A stretch of 64,000 nt of DNA from Wyeomyia smithii (lineage: Eukaryota > Arthropoda > Insecta > Diptera > Culicidae). Below, piece after piece: positions 1 through 8,849 of the stretch (position 1 is its first letter; every line of letters starts with the position of its first letter). The stretch is taken from the NCBI RefSeq assembly GCF_029784165.1, contig NC_073695.1, positions 103,805,422-103,869,421 of the forward strand, in the 5' to 3' direction. The notes under the pieces were generated by a model. It saw nothing but the letters and a program-made list of their open reading frames with translations, ran no database searches and was not told the origin of the DNA. The position numbers were made by a program, and so were the translations under genes.

Positions 1-3000
1 TAAAGATGAAATAATGGTCCGTGGGCATTTTTTCGATAATCCCTAGGGTGTACTGAATTGCAGCTAATTCTGCGACGTAAACAGAAGCAGGATTATCGAG
101 CTTATGGGAGACGGTTAAATTGTTATTGAAGATACCGAAGCCAGTGGACCCATCAAGAAGTGATCCGTCAGTGTAGTACATATTGTCGCAGTTGATGTTT
201 CGATATTTATTGGAAAACATTTTAGGGATCTGCTGCACGCGTAAATGATCCGGGATTCCACGAGTTTCTTCTATCATGGATGTATCGAAAAACACAGTAG
301 AATCAGAAGTATTTGATAAGTCGACACGATTTGGAATATTCGAAGAAGGGTTAATATTTTGGGACATGTGATTGAAATACAATGTCATAAAACGGGTTTG
401 AGAATTAAGTTCGATTAACCTTTCAAAATTTTCAATCACGGGACGGTTCAAGACCTCACATTTGATTAGAATACGAGAAGACAGGCTCCAGAAGCGGTTT
501 TTCAATGGTAGTACTCCAGCTAAAACCTCCAAGCTCATCGTATGGGTCGACTGCATGCAACCTAAGGCGATACGCAAACAACGATATTGTATTCGCTCCA
601 GTTTGATCAAATGTGTGTTTGCTGCGGAGCGGAAGCAGAAACACCCGTATTCAATAACAGACAATATCGTTGTTTGGTAAAGCCTTATAAGGTCTCCTGG
701 ATGGGCTCCCCACCATTGTCCGGTTATTGTACGAAGAAAATTCACTCTTTGTTGACATTTTTTCATCAGATACCTCACGTGACAACCCCAGGTGCCTTTA
801 GAGTCGAACCAGACACCAAGATATTTGTGTACCAAAACCTGAGAAATCGTTTTACCCATTAATTGTGTTTGAAGCTGAGCAGGTTCATGCTTCCTAGAAA
901 AAACTACTATCTCAGTCTTCTCCGGAGAGAATTCGATACCTAGCTGTAAAGCCCAAGCAGACAAATTGTCCAAGGTATCTTGCAATGGTCCTTGCAAATC
1001 GGCAGCTTTGGCTCCTGTAACAGAGATTACACTGTCGTCTGCAAGTTGTCTTATCGTGCATGAATTTGCCAGACATTCGTCGATGTCATTTACATAAAAG
1101 TTGTAAAGAAGGGGGCTTAAACATGAGCCCTGGGGAAGACCCATGTAGCTAATGCGAAAAGTTGCCAAATCGCCATGCGTAAAATGCATGTGCTTTTCGG
1201 ACAACAAGTTGTGCAAAAAATTGTTCAAAATTGGAGAAAATCCTTGTCGGTGAAGTTTACCCGAAAGAATGTCAATAGAAACGGAATCAAAAGCCCCCTT
1301 AATGTCCAAGAACGCAGACGCCATTTGTTCTTTACGAGCATACGCCAGCTGAATATCTGTTGAAAGCAACGCAAGACAATCATTCGTCCCTTTGGCACGG
1401 CGGAAGCCAAATTGAGTTTCTGATAGTAGACCATTTGATTCGACCCAGTGGTCTAAACGACGGAGTATCATTTTTTCCATCAATTTCCGGATACAGGATA
1501 GCATTGCAATCGGCCTATAAGAGTTGTGATAAGAAGCTGGTTTCCCTGGTTTTTGGATGGCGATCACCTTCACTTGCCTCCAATCCTGCGGTACAATGTT
1601 TTGCTCCAGGAACTTATTGAACAAGTTCAACAAGCGCCTCTTGGCATTGCCGGGTAGATTCTTCAACAAGTTGAATTTGATTCTATCTAATCCAGGCGCG
1701 TTATTGTTACAGGACAGGAGGGCAACTGAAAGTTCTGCCATCGTAAAAGGTGATTCTATCGCGTCGTGGCCCGGAGACGCATCGCGAACAATATTTTGCT
1801 CAGGAACAGAGTCCGGACATACTTTCCTGGCAAAATCAAATATCCACCTACTTGAAGACTCCTCGCTTTCGTTGACCGTTACGCGATTCCGCATTCTTCG
1901 GGCTGTGTTCCAAAGAGTGCTCATCGATGTCTCCCTCGACGTCTCGTTCACGAACCGACGCCAATATCCACGTTTCTTTGCTTTAGCCAAGCTTTTAAGC
2001 TTGGTATCAAGCTCCGAATACCGTAAATAGTCGCCAGGTATACCTCCCGTCTGGTAGGCCTTAAACGCGTCGGATCTTTGCGTGTAGACATCGGAGCACT
2101 CTTGGTCCCACCACGGAGTGGGAGGCCGTTCTTTGATCGTTACGCCGGGATATTTCTTCGTTTGGGCTTGCAACGCGGCGTCGAGAATCAAGCCCGCGAG
2201 GAGGTTGTATTCTTCAAGTGGTGAATGATGTTGAATCGACTCGACCGCTTTTGAAATCATTTCCTCGTATAACTTCCAATCGACATTTCGTGTGAGGTCA
2301 TACGGAATGTCAATTGGTCGCATGCGAGTTGACCCGTTAGTAATTGAAATAAGAATAGGCAGATGGTCGCTACCGTGAGGATCGAGGATTACCTTCCATG
2401 TGCAATCCAACCGTAGCGACGTCGAACATAAGGATAGATCCAAAGCGCTTGGGCGCGCTGGAGGTTTCGGGATACGTGTCATTTCACCGTTGTTTAAAAT
2501 AGTCATGTCGAAGTCATCGCAAAGGTTATAGATTAAAGAGGAGCGGTTATCATTGTATGGGGAACCCCAAGCCACGCCATGAGAGTTGAAGTCTCCCAAA
2601 ATCAAACGTGGCGAGGGAAGAAGTTCTATTAAATCAAAGAGCAGCCGTTGCCCAACCTGTGCTCTGGGGGGAATATATATTGAGGCAATACAAAGCTCTT
2701 TACCTTGTATTGTCATTTGACATGCGACAACTTCGATGCCTGGAATCGAGGGGAGGTTAATACGATAGAAAGAATAGCACTTTTTAATCCCTAAAAGTAC
2801 TCCTCCATATGGGGTGTCTCGATCAAGGCGAATAATATTAAAATCATGGAAGTTGAGATCAATATTTGAAGTAAGCCAAGTTTCACAAAGGGAAAATGCA
2901 TCGCATTTGTTTTTATTTATCAAAACTTTAAACGAATCAATTTTTGGTAAAATACTTCTACAATTCCACTGTAAGACAGAGATAGAATCCTTCATATACG

Positions 3001-3016
3001 CAGTTGAATTAGGCAT
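1..3016 (-). CDS. ORF2 of I-clade non-LTR retrotransposon (endonuclease-RT-RNase H), cut by window edge
   Basis: Enzyme of a non-LTR retrotransposon; it would nick chromosomal DNA and reverse-transcribe its own RNA there. The frame is open from the ATG at 3014-3016 to base 1, about 1005 codons, and I read no stop. Domains in order: APE-like endonuclease with QWNCRS at the N-terminus, GDFNSH (residues 141-146) and SDHLP (216-220); reverse transcriptase with AFDSV (575-579) and LADDS (658-662); RNase H beginning YTDGS (948-952). An RNase H after the RT fits the I group and argues against the Jockey clade, which lacks it. The ATG overlaps the ORF1 stop in ATGCCTAA, suggesting coupled translation. 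The C-terminus and 3' end lie outside the window. Family assignment within the I/Loner/Outcast group is inference. Confidence 0.85.
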   Translation of the reverse strand, partial: MPNSTAYMKDSISVLQWNCRSILPKIDSFKVLINKNKCDAFSLCETWLTSNIDLNFHDFNIIRLDRDTPYGGVLLGIKKCYSFYRINLPSIPGIEVVACQMTIQGKELCIASIYIPPRAQVGQRLLFDLIELLPSPRLILGDFNSHGVAWGSPYNDNRSSLIYNLCDDFDMTILNNGEMTRIPKPPARPSALDLSLCSTSLRLDCTWKVILDPHGSDHLPILISITNGSTRMRPIDIPYDLTRNVDWKLYEEMISKAVESIQHHSPLEEYNLLAGLILDAALQAQTKKYPGVTIKERPPTPWWDQECSDVYTQRSDAFKAYQTGGIPGDYLRYSELDTKLKSLAKAKKRGYWRRFVNETSRETSMSTLWNTARRMRNRVTVNESEESSSRWIFDFARKVCPDSVPEQNIVRDASPGHDAIESPFTMAELSVALLSCNNNAPGLDRIKFNLLKNLPGNAKRRLLNLFNKFLEQNIVPQDWRQVKVIAIQKPGKPASYHNSYRPIAMLSCIRKLMEKMILRRLDHWVESNGLLSETQFGFRRAKGTNDCLALLSTDIQLAYARKEQMASAFLDIKGAFDSVSIDILSGKLHRQGFSPILNNFLHNLLSEKHMHFTHGDLATFRISYMGLPQGSCLSPLLYNFYVNDIDECLANSCTIRQLADDSVISVTGAKAADLQGPLQDTLDNLSAWALQLGIEFSPEKTEIVVFSRKHEPAQLQTQLMGKTISQVLVHKYLGVWFDSKGTWGCHVRYLMKKCQQRVNFLRTITGQWWGAHPGDLIRLYQTTILSVIEYGCFCFRSAANTHLIKLERIQYRCLRIALGCMQSTHTMSLEVLAGVLPLKNRFWSLSSRILIKCEVLNRPVIENFERLIELNSQTRFMTLYFNHMSQNINPSSNIPNRVDLSNTSDSTVFFDTSMIEETRGIPDHLRVQQIPKMFSNKYRNINCDNMYYTDGSLLDGSTGFGIFNNNLTVSHKLDNPASVYVAELAAIQYTLGIIEKMPTDHYFIF

Positions 3017-4379
3017 CGAAGGATACAATCGCTGCAAGGAGAGGCCATTGGGCAGTCAACTGCTTCAAAAATGATCTAACTGTTGGGAGGAATGCTGTAA
3101 GAAAAATTTTAATTGGATCGGGTACATTGAAAGTTTCAAAAATCCAGTCCACAATGTCAGAAAATTTCACTAATCCAGAGTTTGTTTCATCAACTGGGAG
3201 TGTAAAAGGAGCAACTGGGGTTTTAGATGTTCCTGGCAGTGCTGGGAACTCCTTCTGGGACTTTAAATTTGCCAGCCCAGGAGGAGTTTGCTTCGGTTTT
3301 TCCGCAGCACTGTTTGGTTTGTTTGTAACCTTCATTTCACTTTGAGAAATCTTAGGACCTTTTCTGGGAAGTTTAGGAGAGGAAACACTTTTCCTCTTTC
3401 TAGACTCCCCAGGATTGGCGTAAGATGCTCCCGCTGGTGAATCGTCAGAATCGGTTTCCTCAGAGGGCAACAGATCGAAGGGGTTCGAAGTAACGGGAGA
3501 AGTGGTAACGGTCTTCTTCAGCATGTCAGCGTAGGAACGCTTTGAACGCTCTTTGAGAGACCGTTTTATTTTATCCCTGCGCTGCATGTACACCGCACAT
3601 GTCGAGAGCTCATGCAGATTTTCTCCGCAGTGAATACACTTTTCAGCGTTAACACTGCAAGAATCTTCCGCATGAGACTCCCCACACTTGCCACAACGTG
3701 CCTTATTGCAGCAGTAGGCGGCTGTATGGCCTAACTGCTTGCAATTCAGGCAGTTCATGACGCGGGGCACGTAGAGCCTCACAGGGAGACGAACCCGGTG
3801 GATCGAGACGTGGCTTGGTAGTGCAGACCCGGCGAACGTAACTCGAAACGAGTCTGACGGAGTGTATACTGTTTTGCCACCGATGATCGATGCTGACCGC
3901 AATTGCTTGCAGTCGAGCACCTTTACTTCGGGACACGTTTTGTTCTTAAAGCACCCTTTGGCACTTTGCAGTATACACTCGACGGACAGACTCGAATCGG
4001 TTATGACACCGTCGATCTCCACGTCTCGTGCGGGTATGTAAACGCGATACTCGCGTGTGAAGAGCTCAGAGCAAGCTATATCGTTGGCCTCTTTCAGGTT
4101 ACCGACCACGACACGGAGCTTGTTAGGCCGGACCTTGGAAATTTCGGTCACGCCCTTGTACTCCTTCGTCAGGTCTTTAGAAATCTGCAAGAGGTTCAAC
4201 TTTTTCGATTTCGGTCCTGCCTTTGGCCGAAAATAAACAGTATAGCTGCCCTGGGCTCCGTCTGGGTAAAGCCTGGGGCGAGGGGGGACTGAAGAATGAA
4301 CAGGGGAGGGGGTAACAGAAGGGTCAGGGTCAGAGGGGTTCGGGGATGGTGGCGCGGGAGGCGAGGGATCTACATCCAT
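3009..4379 (-). CDS. ORF1 (gag-like nucleic-acid-binding protein) of the same I-clade element
   Basis: 456-residue protein presumed to coat the element RNA and chaperone reverse transcription. The N-terminus (1-35) is rich in Pro, Ser and Asp. Residues about 45-205 form an RNA-recognition-like segment. Three CCHC-type zinc knuckles follow at about 210-223, 229-241 and 248-261 (for example CLNCKQLGHTAAYC). A Lys/Arg-rich tail and a low-complexity Ser/Pro stretch come next. The ATG at 4377-4379 is the first in frame, and the length is typical of I-element ORF1. ORF1 and ORF2 are both uninterrupted, so this copy looks young. Confidence 0.88.
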   Translation of the reverse strand: MDVDPSPPAPPSPNPSDPDPSVTPSPVHSSVPPRPRLYPDGAQGSYTVYFRPKAGPKSKKLNLLQISKDLTKEYKGVTEISKVRPNKLRVVVGNLKEANDIACSELFTREYRVYIPARDVEIDGVITDSSLSVECILQSAKGCFKNKTCPEVKVLDCKQLRSASIIGGKTVYTPSDSFRVTFAGSALPSHVSIHRVRLPVRLYVPRVMNCLNCKQLGHTAAYCCNKARCGKCGESHAEDSCSVNAEKCIHCGENLHELSTCAVYMQRRDKIKRSLKERSKRSYADMLKKTVTTSPVTSNPFDLLPSEETDSDDSPAGASYANPGESRKRKSVSSPKLPRKGPKISQSEMKVTNKPNSAAEKPKQTPPGLANLKSQKEFPALPGTSKTPVAPFTLPVDETNSGLVKFSDIVDWIFETFNVPDPIKIFLTAFLPTVRSFLKQLTAQWPLLAAIVSFDA

Positions 4380-4827
4380 CGCGCTATGTTTAGCGCACTA
4401 GCGCTGACAAGAACACGTACCTTTTTATTTCTCCCTTCCAGTAAGGTTGGTTGTCCGATCGTTCGAAGTAGCAGCCGTTACAGCCAGCAGCACCAATACA
4501 GCAGCACCAAACAGCCACCAGCAGCGAGCCAGGTGTGAGATCACTCCACACAGCGATACGACTCGCTGACACTGATGGCTTCTTCTTTTTCCTCGTTTGT
4601 GTCTCGTCCACTGCTGTAGCACAATCCAGCCAGCAGCCAAATCGGCTTACGCACCAGCTGGCAGTCACGATGCGAAACAGTTGCACAAAGGAACGACCTT
4701 GAACCCGGATTTATTTCACTCGACCAGGCAAACAATGCCAACACTTGTTCACACGTCTTTTGTTTTATACTCTATCGGACCGATCACCAAACACGTCCAG
4801 TACTGATGCGTGTTCGGCACAGAATGG
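4380..4827 (-). other. 5' UTR and 5' end of the I-clade element, then junction with copy A
   Basis: The 425 bases upstream of ORF1 have no coding sense of their own and should be the element's 5' UTR with its internal promoter. Read on the minus strand, an initiator-like TCAGT lies at about 4806-4802, so the 5' end is probably near 4805. About 22 unexplained bases separate it from the start of the duplicated block at 4828. The exact 5' end is not proven because the 3' flank and target-site duplication are outside the window. Confidence 0.5.
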
Positions 4828-6575
4828 AGCGCAAGCGATTTAATTGTTGGTAGTTTTCGGCTTTTCTATTATTTTCATATAATTTTTAAACCTGGTTTAC
4901 GGTTACTTTGTTTAGCTGGCCACTTTCATCAATACATTACTATTATTTTTCTTCGTCAAGCTTTGTTTTGGCTAGTTTTGTTTTATGTCACAATGATTGG
5001 TTTTCGGTACATGTTTATTTTTTCTGATTTTGCTATTCATCATTACTATTATTTCCATCTATGCTATATATAAAGTAGTGCCATTCGACTAGAGTAAATA
5101 TTTCATATCTCATGGGTTACATATGATGGATTGAATATGAACCTTAAACTAAGTGGGCTGGCCGAAAACCCATTCGCAGCGGATCTAGGCGGAGGTTGGT
5201 TCTCACACACAAAAGGATGTCGATCACCGGGAAGCTAAAACGAGATTGGATACACAGCAAAACTTTAATATATTAACAAGGAAGTTGTTGGTCAAGCCAT
5301 GCAAGCTTAAAAACTAGTAAGGCGTTACGTGAATAACATATTACAGAGAAAGCAACGGCGATTTCTAGCGTCTTTTATTTTTGTTTTGTTAGAATAGTTT
5401 GTGTTTGGCGCTCTTTTCATTAATCTTTTTTGCGTTAGGATGTTATGTTTCACATATTGACAATGGGATTTCGAGCTCTACATTTTTACTTTATAAACAA
5501 AAAGAAAAATGGCCAAAGAGTATGAAAAAGAATGTGTTTTGATGTTCAAATGAATAATTAGTCTTTAAATACTAAAATGCAACGTAGATGGTAAAACCGA
5601 ATAACAGAAGCGTCGACGAACATGTCGTATAATTTGAAGTACATGGTCGAATTCATCTTGAATCTTCGAACTTTCATGGCATTTCCTCATACACATTTTC
5701 AACATTTGACTAGGTTCTGCGCAAAGTTTGTAAAAATAATCTGCCCAAAACGGTTTTTCATTAGATAAAATAAATTACTCCAAATATTGAACTGCAATTG
5801 AGTGTACAATTATGAATTCATATTAGCTTCATTCAAGTATTCAATTACAAGAGCTTAAAAATTCTCGAAGGAAGAAGTCTGTATATTTGGTGAGCATATT
5901 GCTCAAAAACTTTCTTTGCTCTAATTTTTCAAACAAAAAAAAGAACAAAATTTTTTTTGTCACTTTTATTCCGTTCCTGGAAAGATAACTCTGGTCGACA
6001 AAAGCGGAAGAGCTTATACTTTTTAACCATTCCTGTGAATTTGGTGCCATTGATAAATGCAGGAGAGCGTTAAAAAGAATTTCTCACCGGGTTCGTCGCT
6101 ACTACATTTGCTTACTTACGGGAAAACTCATTCAAGTCTCTAAAAAAGTTGTTTTTGTTATGGGCGTCAAACTTCACTTATTTTAATTTTTTTTTAAAGA
6201 AAGTTCAATATAGCTAAACTAGGTTGTAAATGGGTTGTCTAATAATGGAGAAATGAAGGAGAAAATTTTCCAAAAAAAGCTGAATAAGTTTTAGCTAAAA
6301 CCAAATATCTTAAATACCAATATAGTTCACTTACGTGAAATTATGAAGACAAATTGAAAATGACAGAAGCGTTAGTCACCTTTTCGACCGCTAGGTGCGC
6401 CACTTCTGACGACATGCGAAAAAGAGTAACTTTTGACAATAATATTACCCTATTGGGTACACTGAAAAAAATGCTCATTTTATTGTGAAGTGGACTCGGC
6501 CGAATATTTTATAATAGTAAACTTCGTCAATGTATGAGGCAATCCATGGGTGGTGTTCCACGGTTTGTACGTTTG
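4828..6575. other. AT-rich non-coding start of copy A
   Basis: No convincing coding sequence. Only short random frames and homopolymer runs are seen. Its partner in A' is 22450-24198, which differs by one extra A in a poly-A run. No terminal repeats that would mark an element were found. Confidence 0.5.
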
Positions 6576-7376
6576 TCGACCTCCGACAATATTTTGAGTT
6601 GTAAAATAGCGACTTCCGGTGACTGGAAAACTGCCGAAAATGACCAAATACCACCAAATATGGGTGTTTTTTTAACCAGAATGACGCCAGAAATTGTCTC
6701 CAAATGCCAGTTTGAAATCAAAAATGGCGACTTCCGGTTTCAGAAAAATAGCGACAAATGACCAAATATGGGTATTTCCGCGATTGTTATGATGCACTGA
6801 AGCCACAAATCGACCTCAGATAACATTTTGAATTGTAAGATGGCGACTTTAAGTGATTGGAAAAGAGACGAAAATGACTAAATACCACCTAATATGGATG
6901 TTTCTTTAACTAGAATGACGCTCAGAGGCCAGAATTTGTCTCTGAATACCATTTTGAAATCCAAAATGGCGACTCCCGGTTTCTGAGAAACAGCGAGATA
7001 TGACCAAATACCACCCAATATGGGTATTTCCGAAATCGTGATGATGCACTGAAACCACAAATCGACCTCAGACAACATTTTGAGTTGTAAAATGGCGACT
7101 TTTGGTGACTGGAAAACTGCCGAAAATGACCCAAAAACAACCAAATATGGGTGTTTCTTTACCCAGAATGATGCTCAGAGGCCAGAAATTGTCTCCAAAT
7201 GCCGTTTTGAAATCCAATATGGCGACTTCCGGTTCCTATACAACAGTGGCAAAAGACCAAATAACACTCATTATGGGTATTTCCGGGATTGTTATGATGC
7301 ACTAAAGCTACAAATCGACCTCAGACAACATTATGAATTGTAAAATGATGACTTCCGGTGAATGGGAAACTGCCGA
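6576..7376. repeat. Tandem repeat of about 250 bp, three full units and a partial one
   Basis: Units start at TCGACCTC at 6576, 6810, 7062 and 7315 (234, 252 and 253 bp, then about 62 bp). Each unit carries the sub-motif ATGGCGACTTCCGGT twice, so it has an internal half-period, plus AATATGGGTGTTT and GATGCACTGAA. Units have diverged by substitutions and small indels. Open frames across it are short and differ between units, so it is non-coding. Confidence 0.9.
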
Positions 7377-7418
7377 TTAAACGATGATTGCATCATATTC
7401 GTTTCGTTTCCATCACTG
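7377..7418 (-). mobile_element. Relic of a hAT end related to the 3983-bp element
   Basis: TTCGTTTCGTTTCCATCACTG ending at 7418 closely matches the right terminus of the element at 29047-33029 (TCGTTTCGTTTCCATCGCTG at its end), and similarity appears to extend about 40 bases inward. This is a diverged, isolated right end; no matching left end was recognised nearby. The partner is 25000-25041. The stretch from here to 7677 holds nothing else I recognise. Confidence 0.5.
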
Positions 7419-7677
7419 CTTGGGATTAGTTTACATTTACACGTCGTGGCCTGATTATTTGAATATTTCTTCTTCGTGCCTCGATAAGCTACATCTATTA
7501 TATTATCAATATCAAACTCCCGGAATGGCGTTAGTTTTACATACAAACAGTATACGCACGACATCTACAACATATTTTTTTCTGTGCAAGTATGAAATTG
7601 AGTCAACTAAATATAAATTGAGTAAACTCAGTTTCGTGTGTGAGAATGTCACACGCTCACAGAAATTCAACAACAAT

Positions 7678-8437
7678 GCACAGTGGTACAATGTAAGGCA
7701 ATGTAGGCGGACATGAGTTTTTCGATGCGATTTTGTGGTTTTAGAGTAAAATTTTTTTTCTAAGAACTTGTTTCTTATATTTAGTCTATTTTTTATGTGC
7801 AAATGAAAATTAGGGTGTTCCTGAAATCGACTAAATAAAAAAACTAACTTTTTTATTTGCAGAAATAAATGTATACATTCATCGGCACAGTTGTAGATCA
7901 ACTAACTTTCGGTATTTCTTCACAATATTTATACAATATTTGTTCTTTCAAATGATACCAAAAAATATTATTTATGTTTGCCCTAAACGGAGACATTAAT
8001 ATTTTAAAAGGGCCTATTTCTAAAATAGAAATAGTGAAAACTCTTCATCTGTACAATATATCGACAATGTTTTTTCATCAAAATTGGCGTATTTTTGATT
8101 AAAGTTACCGAAGAAAACTTTGTTTTCAAATTTGAATTGAAAAAATAGAGCGAAAAGACTGTTTTTGGAAACCAAATTTAATGTCCACAAAAAAGTTATT
8201 TAGAATTAGTTGATCTACAAGTTTGCCAAAGAATGTTTACAATTTTTTATGCAAATAAAAACAAGTTAGTTTGTTTTCATTTCGTTGATTTTAGGACCAC
8301 CCTAATTTTCATTTGCACATAAATAGAGGACTATGGATAAAAAACAACTTTTTACAAAAACTATGGCTTTAAACCGCAAACCAAAATCGCAACGAAAAGC
8401 TTATGTCCGCCTAAAATGACTTACTGTACCACTGTGC
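7678..8437. mobile_element. Long-TIR MITE of about 760 bp
   Basis: The ends are inverted copies: GCACAGTGGTACAATGTAAG on the left, and GTACCACTGTGC closing the right. The inverted similarity continues inward through GGCGGACATGAG/GGCGGACATAAG, GCAAATGAAAATTAGGGTG and TGTAGATCAACTAA, giving arms of roughly 230 bp around an AT-rich centre. There is no transposase. TGCA flanks both sides if the TIR starts at CAGTGG, but that may be part of the palindrome. Superfamily is undetermined. The same element is at 25301-26060. Confidence 0.85.
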
Positions 8438-8849
8438 AATCAGTTTAGTTACCTTTTTCACCACAAGAGGGGGTGTTTCCTGTCCGTCTTCGCGGAAATA
8501 TATGGGAAATTCGAGAGTGAACTATATTGTTATTTGAAGATATTTGCTAAAACTGTTTGATCTGGAGTGACTCAAGCTCCCCGAAAGGCTGCGTTGCCGG
8601 ATGGGGGAGAGCTTACCTGAAACTGAACGAAACCGAAACAGGCTTTGTGCCGCGAGCTGAAGTGTTTCGGGATAAGGATGGAGGAAGTAAAACTACAATA
8701 AACACTTGAGGCAGAGGATCAAGACGGTAGGAGGAACGTCTTCGTCAGCGCAGCTGACGAGAGAGACATACCGTGATATTAGGGATGCTATCAAGCAGCT
8801 CAAAATAACAAATCAGCTGGAAAGAATGGCATGGCAGCGAAGCTTGTCA
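8438..8849 (+). pseudogene. Degenerate fragment of an RTE-like ORF (linker/RT N-terminal part)
   Basis: 8438-8569 is unassigned. From about 8590 the plus strand encodes, across several frames, pieces such as FVPRAEVFRDKDGGS and AIKQL followed by NKSAGK-like residues. In RTE-like elements these lie between endonuclease and RT. They stop abruptly where an endonuclease part begins at about 8850, so two different element fragments abut. Stops and frameshifts make it non-functional. Confidence 0.55.

Noticed and set aside
6576..7376. Repeated ATGGCGACTTCCGGT motifs as a possible CRISPR-like array
   Set aside because: Units are about 250 bp, diverged and of eukaryotic satellite type; no short regular repeat-spacer pattern and no cas genes.
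7512..7901. 129-codon minus-strand frame
   Set aside because: Runs across the boundary of a MITE and has no protein-like composition.
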